A stretch of DNA of 64,000 bases from positions 868,001 to 932,000 of the forward strand of contig NZ_CP108002.1 in NCBI RefSeq assembly GCF_041435055.1, in the 5' to 3' direction. This document shows, piece after piece, positions 17,053 through 26,745 of the stretch (position 1 is the stretch's first letter; each line of letters starts with the position of its first letter). The position numbers and the translations under genes are program-made. This stretch comes from Streptomyces sp. NBC_00341 (GTDB lineage: Bacteria; Actinomycetota; Actinomycetes; Streptomycetales; Streptomycetaceae). The notes under the pieces are model-generated. The model was not told where the DNA came from, did no database searches, and worked only from the letters and a program-made list of their open reading frames with translations.

Positions 17053-19179
17053 ATGAGAACCAGAGGCACCACCACGCACCGGCTACGCAGAAGGCTGGCC
17101 GTACTCTCCGCCCTGGCCATGGGCGCGGCACTGGCGGTCGCCGTCCCCGCACCCGCCTCGGCGGCGGCACGGGTCGACAACCCCTATGTGGGCGCCACGG
17201 CATACGTGAACCCCGACTGGTCCGCCAAGGCGGCGGCCGAGCCGGGAGGCAGTGCCATCGCCGACGAACCGGGATTCGTCTGGATGGACCGCATCGCGGC
17301 CATCGAGGGCTCGTCCGAGGCGATGAGCCTGCGCGAGCACCTCGACACGGCGCTGGACCAGGGCGCCAACCTGTTCCAGGTCGTCATCTACGACCTGCCG
17401 GGACGGGACTGCGCCGCGCTGGCTTCCAACGGGGAGCTCGGGCCGACCGAGCTGGACCGGTACAAGGACGAGTACATCGACCCGATCTCCGAGATCCTCG
17501 CGGACCCGGCGTACGCGAACCTGCGCATCGTCACGATCATCGAGCCCGACTCGCTGCCCAACATCGTCACCAACGCGGGCGGTTCGGCCGGCTCCACCGA
17601 GGCGTGCGCGACCATGAAGGCGAACGGCAACTACGAGAAGGGTGTCGGCTACGCCCTGCACACCCTCGGTGCCATTCCCAACGTGTACAACTACATCGAC
17701 GCCGCCCACCACGGCTGGCTGGGCTGGGACTCCAACTTCGTCCCGGCCGCCCAGGAGTTCAAGAAGGCCGCCACGTCCGAGGGCGCCACGGTCTCCGACG
17801 TCACGGGCTTCATCGTGAACACGGCGAACTACTCGGCTCTCAAGGAGCCGAACTTCAAGATCACCGACACGGTCAACGGCGCTCAGGTCCGTCAGTCCAA
17901 GTGGATCGACTGGAACTACTACACCGATGAGCTGTCGTTCGCCCAGGCACTGCGCACCGAGCTGGTGAGCCAGGGCTTCGCCTCGGACATCGGCATGCTG
18001 ATCGACACCGCCCGCAATGGCTGGGGCGGCAGCGACAGGCCCACCGGCCCCGGGCCGCAGACCAGTGTGGACGCCTATGTGGACGGTGGCCGGGTCGACC
18101 GGCGCATCCACGCGGGCAACTGGTGCAACCAGAGCGGTGCCGGCATCGGTGAACGTCCCACCGCCGCCCCGGAGCCCGGCATCGACGCGTACGTCTGGGC
18201 CAAGCCGCCGGGTGAGTCGGACGGCAACAGCGCCCCCATAGACAACGACGAGGGCAAGGGCTTCGACCGGATGTGCGACCCCACGTACACCGGTAACGGA
18301 CGCAACGGCAACAACCTGACCGGCGCGCTGCCCAACTCGCCGCTGGCGGGCCACTGGTTCTCCGCACAGTTCCAGGAGCTCGTCCGCAACGCCTACCCCG
18401 CGCTCGACGGCACCCCGGGTGGCGGCGGCGATGACGACGACACCCAGGCGCCGACCGCGCCCACCGGAGTGACCGTCACGGCGAAGACCAGCGGCAGTGT
18501 CTCGCTGTCCTGGACCGCGTCGACCGATGACACCGGGGTGGCCGGCTACGACGTGTTCCGTGGCGGAGTGAAGGTGGGCTCCACCACCACGACCTCGTAC
18601 ACGGACACCGGTCTGACGGCTTCGACCGCCTACAGCTACACGGTCAAGGCCAAGGACGCGGCCGGCAACGTCTCTGCGGCCTCCGGCGCGCTCTCCGCCA
18701 CCACCTCCGCGGGCGGCGGCACCGGGACGGGCGCGCTCAAGGTCCAGTACAAGAACACCGACTCCTCCGCCACCGACAACCAGATCCGGATGGGTCTGCA
18801 ACTGGTCAACACCGGCAGCACCACGGTGAACCTCTCCACGGTGAAGGTGCGGTACTGGTTCACCCCGGAAGCCGGGGCCTCCACCTTCGGCACCGCCTGC
18901 GACTACGCGGTGATCGGCTGCGGAAACCTGACCCACGGCGTGCAGTCCTCCGGCAGCACGGCGGCCGGTGCCAGCCACTACCTGGAGGTCGGCTTCGGCA
19001 GCGGCACGCTCGCCGCGGGCGCCTCCACGGGTGAGATGCAGCTGCGGCTGAACAAGAGCGACTGGTCCAACTTCAACGAGGCCGACGACTACAGCCGTTC
19101 GACGACCACGAGCTACGCCGACGCGCCGAAGATCGGCGTGTACGTGACCGGCGCGCTCTCCTGGGGCACCGCTCCCTGA
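17053..19179 (+). CDS. secreted GH6 cellulase/cellobiohydrolase with FN3 and CBM3 modules
   Basis: 708 residues. A signal peptide (1-38, twin-Arg-rich n-region, ending APASAAA) is followed by a glycoside hydrolase family 6 domain (about 43-455) that cleaves cellulose beta-1,4 bonds with inversion. The catalytic-acid region FQVVIYDLPGRDCAALASNGE and the IVTIIEPDSLPN motif are intact. A Gly/Asp linker leads to a fibronectin type III module (about 468-550, APTGVTVTAKTSGSVSLSW) and a C-terminal family 3 cellulose-binding module (GALKVQYKNTDSSATDNQI...). The loop-rich GH6 sequence resembles exo-acting bacterial Cel6 enzymes, but exo or endo action is not proven. The ATG at 17053 lies after gagaggagc. 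A CebR box upstream indicates repression without cello-oligosaccharides. Confidence 0.93.
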   Translation: MRTRGTTTHRLRRRLAVLSALAMGAALAVAVPAPASAAARVDNPYVGATAYVNPDWSAKAAAEPGGSAIADEPGFVWMDRIAAIEGSSEAMSLREHLDTALDQGANLFQVVIYDLPGRDCAALASNGELGPTELDRYKDEYIDPISEILADPAYANLRIVTIIEPDSLPNIVTNAGGSAGSTEACATMKANGNYEKGVGYALHTLGAIPNVYNYIDAAHHGWLGWDSNFVPAAQEFKKAATSEGATVSDVTGFIVNTANYSALKEPNFKITDTVNGAQVRQSKWIDWNYYTDELSFAQALRTELVSQGFASDIGMLIDTARNGWGGSDRPTGPGPQTSVDAYVDGGRVDRRIHAGNWCNQSGAGIGERPTAAPEPGIDAYVWAKPPGESDGNSAPIDNDEGKGFDRMCDPTYTGNGRNGNNLTGALPNSPLAGHWFSAQFQELVRNAYPALDGTPGGGGDDDDTQAPTAPTGVTVTAKTSGSVSLSWTASTDDTGVAGYDVFRGGVKVGSTTTTSYTDTGLTASTAYSYTVKAKDAAGNVSAASGALSATTSAGGGTGTGALKVQYKNTDSSATDNQIRMGLQLVNTGSTTVNLSTVKVRYWFTPEAGASTFGTACDYAVIGCGNLTHGVQSSGSTAAGASHYLEVGFGSGTLAAGASTGEMQLRLNKSDWSNFNEADDYSRSTTTSYADAPKIGVYVTGALSWGTAP

Positions 19180-19212
19180 CCGTCCCGCCCGATCCACCCG
19201 CCCCGCCCGCTC

Positions 19213-19248
19213 CACCGCCCCCTGCCGGATGTCCGGCAGGGGGCGGTG
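19213..19248 (+). terminator. hairpin terminator of the cellulase gene
   Basis: CACCGCCCCCTGCCGGA (19213-19229) is perfectly complementary to TCCGGCAGGGGGCGGTG (19232-19248). The 17-bp stem begins 34 bp after the cellulase stop codon. Confidence 0.88.
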
Positions 19249-19403
19249 TGGTGCCGGGGTGTCCCGGAGTCGATGCCGGCGCACCGGCATCGACTCGCCC
19301 GTGGGCGGGTAGACGGGACGACGGCTGCACATATGGTGTCCTCTGCCGAGATCTCCGCTGACCTGGCACAACGCAGCTGTGGAGTCGAACTGGGAGCCGC
19401 CCC

Positions 19404-20117
19404 GTGTTCTATTACCTGCTCAAGTACGTCGTCCTGGGACCGCTGCTGCGGCTGTTCTTCCGGCCCGTCATCGAGGGCACGGAGCACATTCCGGCGGACG
19501 GCGCGGCGATCGTCGCAGGCAATCATCTGTCGTTCTCCGACCACTTCCTGATGCCCGCGATCATCAAACGCCGCATCACCTTCCTCGCGAAGGCCGAGTA
19601 CTTCACCGGCCCCGGCGTGAAGGGCCGGCTGACCGCCGCGTTCTTCCGGAGCGCCGGCCAGATCCCGGTGGACCGGTCCGGGAAGGAGGCGGGGCAGGCC
19701 GCGATCCGCGAGGGGCTCGGGGTGCTGAACAGGGGCGAGCTGCTGGGCATCTATCCGGAGGGCACCCGTTCGCACGACGGCCGGCTCTACAAGGGCAAGG
19801 TCGGGGTCGCGGTGATGGCCATCAGGGGGCAGGCGCCGGTGGTGCCGTGCGCCATGGTCGGCACCTTCGAGATCCAGCCTCCCGGCAAGGTCGTGCCGCG
19901 CCTCAAGCAGGTCACCATCCGCTTCGGCGAGCCGCTGGACTTCTCCCGCTACGCCGGGCTGGAGAACGAGAAGGCGGCGATCCGGGCGGTCACCGACGAG
20001 ATCATGTACGCGATCCTGGGCCTCTCCGGGCAGGAGTACGTCGATGAGTACGCGGCCAAGGTGAAGGCCGCCGACCAGGCCGAACGGCCCGGAAAGTTCC
20101 CGAAACTGCGACGCTGA
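19404..20117 (+). CDS. 1-acylglycerol-3-phosphate O-acyltransferase family protein
   Basis: 237-residue PlsC-type acyltransferase of phospholipid synthesis, transferring an acyl group to lysophosphatidic acid or a related acceptor at the membrane. The catalytic HX4D motif is NHLSFSDH and the acceptor-binding motif is YPEGTRS, with the usual spacing; FRSAGQIPVDRSG lies between them. A hydrophobic N-terminal segment (FYYLLKYVVLGPLLRLFF) anchors it. The start is a GTG at 19404 behind tgggag. Whether it is the housekeeping PlsC or a paralogue cannot be told. Confidence 0.88.
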   Translation: MFYYLLKYVVLGPLLRLFFRPVIEGTEHIPADGAAIVAGNHLSFSDHFLMPAIIKRRITFLAKAEYFTGPGVKGRLTAAFFRSAGQIPVDRSGKEAGQAAIREGLGVLNRGELLGIYPEGTRSHDGRLYKGKVGVAVMAIRGQAPVVPCAMVGTFEIQPPGKVVPRLKQVTIRFGEPLDFSRYAGLENEKAAIRAVTDEIMYAILGLSGQEYVDEYAAKVKAADQAERPGKFPKLRR

Positions 20118-20181
20118 CGGCGGATTCGCGGTCGGTGAACCCCGCTGGTCCGGGCCCCGCGCGCCTCATAACGTGCGGAGC

Positions 20182-21231
20182 ATGAGCAGAGGACACGCAT
20201 GGGTGCTGGGAGCGACAGGACAGATCGGGCGGGCAGCGGTGCGCTCGCTCGTCGAGGACGGCTGGACGGTGACCGCGGCCTCGCGCGGCGGCGGCCGTGA
20301 CGACCGCTGGGACGACGGAGTACGCACGGTCGCACTCGACCGCGACGAGGAGGGCGCGCTCGCGGCGGCGCTCGGGGACGGCTGCGACGTACTGGTCGAC
20401 ATGGTCGCGTACGGCGGACAGCACGCCCGGCAGCTGACGGACCTCGCGGACCGGATCGGTTCGGCCGTCGTCGTCTCCAGCGGCGCGGTGTACGCGGACG
20501 AGCACGGCCGCAGTTTCGACACGCAGAGCGAGCCCGACGGATCACCCCGCTACCCGGTGCCGATCCCGGAGTCGCAGCCGACCGTCGAGCCGGGCGACTC
20601 CACGTACGGGACCCGGAAGATCCAGCTGGAGCGGGACCTCCTCGCGGCGGGCGAGGCGCTGCCCGTCACGCTGTTGCGGGCGGGTGCGGTGCATGGTCCG
20701 TACTGCCGCTCACCGCGCGAGCTCTACTTCGTGAAACGCGCTCTGGACGGCCGCGCCCGGCGCGTGCTGGCGTACGGGGGCACTTCGCGCTTCCATCCGC
20801 TGCACTCCTCCAACGCCGCCGAGCTGATCCGGCTGGCCGCCCTGCGCCCCGGCTCCCGAGTGCTCAACGCCGCCGACCCGCAGGCGCCGACGGTCGCGGA
20901 GATCGGTGAGGCGGTCGACGCGGTGCTGGGGCGGGAGACCGAGACCGTGCTGATCGCGGGCGCCGCCCCGCCCGAGGGCGTCGGCCTGTCGCCCTGGGGC
21001 GCCCCTCATCCCATCGTGTACGACCTGACGGCCGCCGAACAGGAGCTCGGCTACCGGCCGGTGACGGGCTACGCCGAGTCGCTCCCGGAGACCGTCGAGT
21101 GGATCACCGCACAACTGGCGGGGCGCGACTGGACGGACGCCTACCCCGCCATGGCGCGGTCCTACGGGACGGGGCTCTTCGACTACGCGGCGGAGGACGC
21201 CTGGCTGGAGCGGTACGACCGCACGGGGTGA
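20182..21231 (+). CDS. NAD-dependent epimerase/dehydratase family (SDR) protein
   Basis: 349-residue extended-SDR protein. The N-terminal Rossmann motif is WVLGATGQIGRAAVRSLVEDGW. The usual active-site Tyr-x3-Lys is represented by YGTRKIQLERDLL (Y-G-T-R-K) and is preceded by VVVSSGAVYAD. Substrate is unknown; such proteins act on nucleotide sugars or polyketide and isoprenoid intermediates, or serve as regulators. The ATG at 20182 was preferred over a GTG three codons upstream because gtgcggag serves as ribosome site. It ends 4 bp before the convergent ureD stop, with no room for a terminator. Confidence 0.8.
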   Translation: MSRGHAWVLGATGQIGRAAVRSLVEDGWTVTAASRGGGRDDRWDDGVRTVALDRDEEGALAAALGDGCDVLVDMVAYGGQHARQLTDLADRIGSAVVVSSGAVYADEHGRSFDTQSEPDGSPRYPVPIPESQPTVEPGDSTYGTRKIQLERDLLAAGEALPVTLLRAGAVHGPYCRSPRELYFVKRALDGRARRVLAYGGTSRFHPLHSSNAAELIRLAALRPGSRVLNAADPQAPTVAEIGEAVDAVLGRETETVLIAGAAPPEGVGLSPWGAPHPIVYDLTAAEQELGYRPVTGYAESLPETVEWITAQLAGRDWTDAYPAMARSYGTGLFDYAAEDAWLERYDRTG

Positions 21232-21235
21232 GCGG

Positions 21236-22005
21236 TCAGCCGGGCCCGTCGGCCTTCAGCTCCTCCCGCGCCTGGTCCAGCACGGCCCGCAGCGCCCTGG
21301 CGTCGGCGGCCACCGCGGTCACCAGCACGGCGGGGCCGGCGAGGCGGGTGAGCACGGCGGTCGGCCCCAGCAGCCTGCTCTCCAGCCCCCGGTCCTCGAA
21401 CGACGGTTCCACGAAGAGCAGTTGTCCCACGGCGCGATGGCCGCCGAGCACGGCCGGACCGTCCCAGCCGCCGGGGGCGCCTGGTCCGTGGGCCGTCTGC
21501 TGGTCGAGGAGCGGGCGCCCGCCGCGACGGACGGTGAGCCGGCTGAAGAGGGTGCCGGTGGTCTCCCCGTGGCGGCCGAGGATCTGTTCCTCACGCAGCA
21601 CCAGCCGTGCGGTGGGGGCGAGTTCGACCGTGGTCCTCATGATCAGTTCGCTGCCGTGGGCGGAGATGAGCTGCTCCGGCAGCCAGTCGAGCCGGGCCCC
21701 CTCCCCCGCCATCAGCCGTACCTCGTAGTGGGCGGGTCCGCTGTCGGGCCCCGGACCGGGCAGCGCGACCGTCGCCGCGGCCGAGTCGACGGTGAGCCGG
21801 GCTCCGGGCTCGGCCCTGACCTCGATGGCCAGCCGGTCACCGCCGAGGGGACCGCTCATCGCGCCGACGACGGTGACGCGGGCAGCTCCGGCCGTCAGGG
21901 ACCTGGTCCGCCGCGGGGCGAGGGGCCCCTCGCTCTCCAGGACGGGCAGCGAGGTGGCGCCCCGGTCATCGCGGACGGCGGTGACGCGGGCGGTGGCCCG
22001 GACGC

Positions 22006-22009
<4 letters not shown>
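21236..22009 (-). CDS. ureD: urease accessory protein UreD
   Basis: 257-residue UreD (UreH), the scaffold that docks on apo-urease and recruits UreF and UreG for nickel insertion. Recognisable segments are [32 protein letters not shown] and the [28 protein letters not shown] core. Its start overlaps the ureG stop by 4 bp. It is the last gene of a minus-strand ureABCFGD operon. Divergence from other UreD proteins is normal, since this is the least conserved urease protein. Confidence 0.9.
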
Positions 22010-22683
<674 letters not shown>

Positions 22684-22781
22684 GGTGCGGCTCCTGTGCT
22701 GTTTCGGGGCGACGAGCGGGTCTGCGGGGCAGGTCCGCGGACTGGTCGGTGACTGGTCTGCGGACTGGCTTACCGACTGGG

Positions 22782-23444
22782 TCACGAGGCGAACAGCCGG
22801 ACCGGCCGGGCTGCGTGGGCCTCGGCGGCGATGTCGAGCAGCGGAGCGGAGGCGGCGGGCAGTTCGTCGATGCTCCCGGCGGCGGCGGCCGCCGCCAGCC
22901 CGGCGACGTGGTCGAGTTCGGGAGCGAGCCGGGCGAGGACGGCGGTGGCGTCGAACGGGTTGAGGGAGAGCAGCCGTACCACCGCCGTGGCCGGTCCGCT
23001 CACCGCTTCGTAGGCGACGCAGTACGCGGCGTCCTCGGGACCGAGCCCCGCCGCGCGGGCGGTGAGACCCAGCACGACGGGCTGATGGACGCCCCGTGGC
23101 CGGGCCCGCGCGAGCGCGTCCAGTTCGCCACTGGGCCAGGTCGCACGGGCTGCCCGCATCAGCTGGCGGCCGAGCTTGCGGGCGACCGCGCGCAGGGCGG
23201 GCGAGGGGGTGCGGGCGTCGGCGGCCTCGTCGAGGGCGAGCGGGTCGTGCCCGTGGGCGGCCGCCGCGGCGAGCGCGGCGGCGGTCAGCCCGGTGGTGTG
23301 GAGGCGGCCCCGGCAGAACGCGGCGAGGTCCTCCGCGTCGCGGACGCGCCCCGCCTCGACGGCCGGTTCGGCGCCGCCGGAGTGGGCGTGGCCGCCGGCG
23401 GGGAACCGGCCGTCGGCCAGTACGAGCAGGGCTGCTCGGTTCAT
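22782..23444 (-). CDS. ureF: urease accessory protein UreF
   Basis: 220-residue UreF, the all-helical protein that gates GTP hydrolysis by UreG in the activation complex. Seen: [29 protein letters not shown] at the N-terminus, the family hallmark, and [29 protein letters not shown]. It lies between ureC and ureG in the same operon. The gap to ureG is about 100 bp and contains short GACTGGTC-like direct repeats on the plus strand (ggactggtcggtgactggtctgcggactgg). Confidence 0.92.
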   Translation of the reverse strand: MNRAALLVLADGRFPAGGHAHSGGAEPAVEAGRVRDAEDLAAFCRGRLHTTGLTAAALAAAAAHGHDPLALDEAADARTPSPALRAVARKLGRQLMRAARATWPSGELDALARARPRGVHQPVVLGLTARAAGLGPEDAAYCVAYEAVSGPATAVVRLLSLNPFDATAVLARLAPELDHVAGLAAAAAAGSIDELPAASAPLLDIAAEAHAARPVRLFAS

Positions 23445-23501
23445 CAGGGGACCGCTCTCAGAAGGGCCGGAAGGGCCGGAGGAGTCAGGGGCGTCAGAGT
23501 C

Positions 23502-25223
23502 TCAGAAGAGGAAGTAGCGCTGGGCCATGGGGAGTTCGGCGGCGGGTGCCGGTTCGACCGGTTCGCCGTCGATGGTGACGGCGAAGCTGTCGGGGTCGAC
23601 GTCGACCCGTGGCAGCGCGTCGTTCTCCCGCATGTCGGCCTTGCCGACCCCCCGGGTGCTGGTGATCGGGACGAACCGCTTCCCGAGTGCGAGCCGCTCC
23701 GGCAGCCCGTCATCGATGGCCGCCTGGGCCACGAAGTTGAAGGAGTTGGCGGCCGGGGCCCGGCCGACGGCGCCGAACATCGGCCGGGGCAGGACGGGCT
23801 GCGGGGTGGGGATGGAGGCGTTGGCGTCCCCCATCTGCGCGTACGCGATCTGGCCGCCCTTGATGACGGTCTGCGGTTTCACTCCGAAGAACGCGGGTTC
23901 CCACAGCACCAGATCAGCGAGCTTGCCGGTCTCGACGGAGCCGATCTCCTGGTCGAGGCCCTGCGCGACCGCAGGGTTGATGGTGTATTTGGCGACATAG
24001 CGACGGACTCGGCGGTTGTCCGCGCGTCCGTCGCCGGGCAGTGCGCCACGACGTCTCTTCATCACGTGCGCGGTCTGCCAGGTGCGCAGGACGACCTCAC
24101 CGATGCGGCCCATGGCCTGGGAGTCGGAGGAGATGATCGAGATGGCGCCGAGGTCGTGGAGGATGTCCTCCGCCGCGATGGTGGAGGGCCGGATGCGTGA
24201 CTCCGCGAAGGCCAGGTCCTCCGGGACGGTGGGGTTCAGGTGGTGGCAGACCATCAGCATGTCGAGGTGTTCGTCGATGGTGTTGACGGTGTGCGGCCGG
24301 GTCGGATTGGTGGAGCTGGGCAGGACGTACGGCTCCGAGACGACGCTGATGATGTCGGGTGCGTGCCCGCCGCCCGCCCCCTCGGTGTGGTACGCGTGGA
24401 TGGAGCGCCCGGCGATGGCGGCCAGGGTGTCGGCGACGAACCCGGCCTCGTTGAGCGTGTCCGTGTGGATGGCCAGCTGGGCGCCGGTCTCCTCGCAGAC
24501 GCCCAGGCAGGCGTCGATGACGGCCGGTGTCGCCCCCCAGTCCTCGTGGATCTTGAACCCGAGCGCCCCCGCGCGCAGCTGGGAGTGCATGGCGTCGCGG
24601 GACATCGTGTTGCCCTTGCCGAGCAGGCCGATGTTGACGGGGTAGGCCTCCAGCGCCGCGAACATCCGGGCGAGGTGCCAGGGGCCCGGGGTGATGGTGG
24701 TGGCCTTGCTGCCCTCGGCCGGTCCGGTGCCGCCGCCGACGAGCGTGGTGATGCCGCTGGAGAGTGCCTGGTCCATGAGGGTCGGCGAGATGAAGTGCAC
24801 ATGGGCGTCGATGGCGCCCGCGGTGATGAACTTCCCGTTGCCCGCGATGATCTCGGTCTCCGGACCGATGACCAGTTCGGGGTGGACGCCGTCCATGGTG
24901 TCCGGGTTGCCGGCCTTGCCGATCCCGGTGATCCGGCCGTCGCGGATGCCGATGTCCGCCTTGACGATGCCCCAGTGGTCGATGATGACGGCGCCGGTGA
25001 TCACTGTGTCGGGGGCGCCCTCGGCGCGGGTGGTGCGCGCCTGCCCCATGGACTCGCGGATCACCTTGCCACCGCCGAACACCGCCTCGTCGCCCGCGAG
25101 TCCGGGCCCGCCGCAGCGGTCCTCCTCGATCTCCACGAGCAGATCGGTGTCGGCGAGGCGGATCCGGTCGCCGGTGGTGGGACCGAACAGGTCCGCGTAC
25201 ACGGCGCGATGGAGTTCAGCCAT
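23502..25223 (-). CDS. ureC: urease alpha subunit
   Basis: 573-residue catalytic subunit of nickel urease, hydrolysing urea to ammonia and carbamate. Visible active-site motifs: [11 protein letters not shown] (two nickel His), [10 protein letters not shown] with the lysine that is carbamylated, [10 protein letters not shown], and MVCHHLNP with the flap-side catalytic His. The C-terminus MAQRYFLF is typical. The ATG at 25223 gives [23 protein letters not shown], the standard start, and overlaps the end of ureB by 8 bp. It acts in the cytosol as an (ABC)3 assembly. Confidence 0.96.
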   Translation of the reverse strand: MAELHRAVYADLFGPTTGDRIRLADTDLLVEIEEDRCGGPGLAGDEAVFGGGKVIRESMGQARTTRAEGAPDTVITGAVIIDHWGIVKADIGIRDGRITGIGKAGNPDTMDGVHPELVIGPETEIIAGNGKFITAGAIDAHVHFISPTLMDQALSSGITTLVGGGTGPAEGSKATTITPGPWHLARMFAALEAYPVNIGLLGKGNTMSRDAMHSQLRAGALGFKIHEDWGATPAVIDACLGVCEETGAQLAIHTDTLNEAGFVADTLAAIAGRSIHAYHTEGAGGGHAPDIISVVSEPYVLPSSTNPTRPHTVNTIDEHLDMLMVCHHLNPTVPEDLAFAESRIRPSTIAAEDILHDLGAISIISSDSQAMGRIGEVVLRTWQTAHVMKRRRGALPGDGRADNRRVRRYVAKYTINPAVAQGLDQEIGSVETGKLADLVLWEPAFFGVKPQTVIKGGQIAYAQMGDANASIPTPQPVLPRPMFGAVGRAPAANSFNFVAQAAIDDGLPERLALGKRFVPITSTRGVGKADMRENDALPRVDVDPDSFAVTIDGEPVEPAPAAELPMAQRYFLF

Positions 25224-25527
25224 CGAGAGCACCTCCGGTCTCGCCGCGCAGGCCGGGGACGATCCGCCGTCCGGCCAGGGGCACGAGTTCGATGTCGACG
25301 GGTATACCGGGCTCGAAGCGGACAGCGGTTCCGGCGGCGATGTTCAGCCGCAGGCCGCGGGCCGCCGCCCGGTCGAACTCCAGACCGGGGTTGGCCTCGG
25401 AGAAGTGGTAGTGCGAGCCGACCTGGACCGGCCGGTCGGCGGCGTTGAGGACAGTGAGACGGGTGACGGTCCGGCCCGCGTTGAGCGGCACCGGCCCGTC
25501 CGCGTACAGGATTTCGCCCGGGATCAT
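25216..25527 (-). CDS. ureB: urease beta subunit
   Basis: 103-residue structural subunit. [19 protein letters not shown] is the canonical start and [18 protein letters not shown] the central signature. It is separate from ureA, not fused, and overlaps ureC. The ATG at 25527 is preferred over upstream codons, which encode poorly biased sequence overlapping ureA. Confidence 0.95.
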   Translation of the reverse strand: MIPGEILYADGPVPLNAGRTVTRLTVLNAADRPVQVGSHYHFSEANPGLEFDRAAARGLRLNIAAGTAVRFEPGIPVDIELVPLAGRRIVPGLRGETGGALDG

Positions 25528-25540
25528 CGGCGGCGGCCCG

Positions 25541-25843
25541 TCAGACGATCGGATCGTGGACGGTGACGAGCTTGGTGCCGTCCGGGAAGGTCGCCTCGAC
25601 CTGCACGTCATGGATCATCTCGGCTATGCCGTCCATGACGTCGTCACGGCTGAGCACCTTGCGCCCGGACGCCATCAGCTCGGTGACCGTACGGCCGTCG
25701 CGGGCGCCCTCCATCAGATGCGCGGTGATGAGGGCCACCGCCTCTGGGTGGTTGAGCAGCAGTCCGCGGGCGCGGCGCTTCTCCGCCACCTCCGCGGCTA
25801 CGTGAATGAGCAGACGTTCCTGCTCGTGCGGGGTCAGTTGCAC
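25541..25843 (-). CDS. ureA: urease gamma subunit
   Basis: 100-residue structural subunit, first gene of the operon. [27 protein letters not shown] and [25 protein letters not shown] are the family hallmarks. No ureE (nickel metallochaperone) is found anywhere in the cluster, which is usual for streptomycete urease operons. A 17-bp palindrome (25905-25921) lies 62 bp upstream of the ATG and may control the operon. Confidence 0.95.
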   Translation of the reverse strand: MQLTPHEQERLLIHVAAEVAEKRRARGLLLNHPEAVALITAHLMEGARDGRTVTELMASGRKVLSRDDVMDGIAEMIHDVQVEATFPDGTKLVTVHDPIV

Positions 25844-25904
25844 GTGTCCACCTCACAGTCGTCCGCCCAGTACCGGCCCTGGGCGCAGCGCGACACTAGC
25901 CCTC

Positions 25905-25921
25905 TTCAACAGACTGTTGAA
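25905..25921. promoter_or_regulatory. 17-bp palindrome upstream of urease operon
   Basis: TTCAACAG-A-CTGTTGAA, perfect 8-bp arms about one central base, between the 3' end of a TetR gene and ureA (both minus strand). Its position 62-78 bp before the ureA start fits a promoter-proximal operator of a dimeric regulator of GntR or TetR type. It does not look like a GlnR or nickel-regulator (Nur) box that I know. It could also be the tip of a short terminator for tetR. Confidence 0.5.
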
Positions 25922-25981
25922 TACCGAACAGGTGGCACGCGGCGAGGTATTGCACGTTAGAGCCGAAGTTTTTCCAGCGCG

Positions 25982-26611
25982 TTAACTGATCTTTTGCACA
26001 TCCATGGACATGAGCCCCCGCAGGCCGTCCTCCATGGTCTCGGGACCGGGGTCGCCGAACATCGCCATCTGGACGATGAATCCCTGGGCGGCGGCGATCA
26101 GCGTGCGGGCGACCCGCTCGTCCGGCACGTCGGCGGTGAGCACCCCCCGCTCCCGGTACACCCTGACCAGATCGGACCAGGACGCCCGCAGCCCCCCGTA
26201 CGCCTCGATGAGGGTGGCCGCCAGCCGGTCGCTGCGCAGGGCCTCGGACCACACCTGCACGATCAGCCCGGCGTACGCCCTGCGGTCGAGGCCGCGCCCC
26301 CCGTCCACCCCCTCGGCGAACAGGGTGCGCACGACGCGGCCGATCAGGACGTCGGGCGTGGGTGGCGGATCGACCTGGGAGGCCCGCTCGAACGCCTGCC
26401 TGACGCCACCGACCGCCTCCCCGGCGATGGCCGCGATCAGATCGTCCTTGCCGCTGAAGTAGCGGTAGACGGCGCCCGCCGACAGCCCGACCTCCTTCAG
26501 CACGTCCTGCATCGAGGTGCCATGGAAGCCGTCGCGGGCGAAGCAGCGTGCGGCTCCGTCGAGAATCTGCCGGCGGCGGGCATCGAGGTGTTCCTGGGAT
26601 ACGCGGGCCAT
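25982..26611 (-). CDS. TetR family transcriptional regulator
   Basis: 209-residue TetR repressor with a standard N-terminal HTH: ILDGAARCFARDGFHGTSMQDVLKEVGLSAGAVYRYFSGKDDL (residues 15-58). The C-terminal ligand domain is of the common TetR_C type. It is divergent from an ABC-2-like membrane protein gene, and two related motifs with GAACGTTC/GAACGATC cores lie in the promoter region between them. It most likely represses that gene and itself. The regulatory ligand is unknown. Confidence 0.9.
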   Translation of the reverse strand: MARVSQEHLDARRRQILDGAARCFARDGFHGTSMQDVLKEVGLSAGAVYRYFSGKDDLIAAIAGEAVGGVRQAFERASQVDPPPTPDVLIGRVVRTLFAEGVDGGRGLDRRAYAGLIVQVWSEALRSDRLAATLIEAYGGLRASWSDLVRVYRERGVLTADVPDERVARTLIAAAQGFIVQMAMFGDPGPETMEDGLRGLMSMDVQKIS

Positions 26612-26622
26612 GCCTCCAATCT

Positions 26623-26696
26623 AAAACGAACGTTCTTTCTTGACAAGCTCCACCACCGGCGGGACAGTGGAGTCATATAAAACGAACGATCATTCT
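26623..26696. promoter_or_regulatory. two TetR-type operators in divergent promoter
   Basis: AAAACGAACGTTCTTT (26623-26638) and AAAACGAACGATCATTCT (26679-26696) share AAAACGAACGNTC and are each imperfect palindromes built on GAACGTTC or GAACGATCATTC. They flank the divergent promoter region of the tetR gene and the membrane protein gene. The region is noticeably A/T richer than its surroundings. Confidence 0.65.
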
Positions 26697-26745
26697 CTTT
26701 AATCGTCTTGAAATCGATCAGCCGCTTCGAATCGAGGTCCGCGTC

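Noticed and set aside
17083..19371. 762-codon minus frame opposite the cellulase
   Set aside because: Shadow of the GH6-FN3-CBM3 gene; composition is Gly/Arg/Val-rich with no domain.
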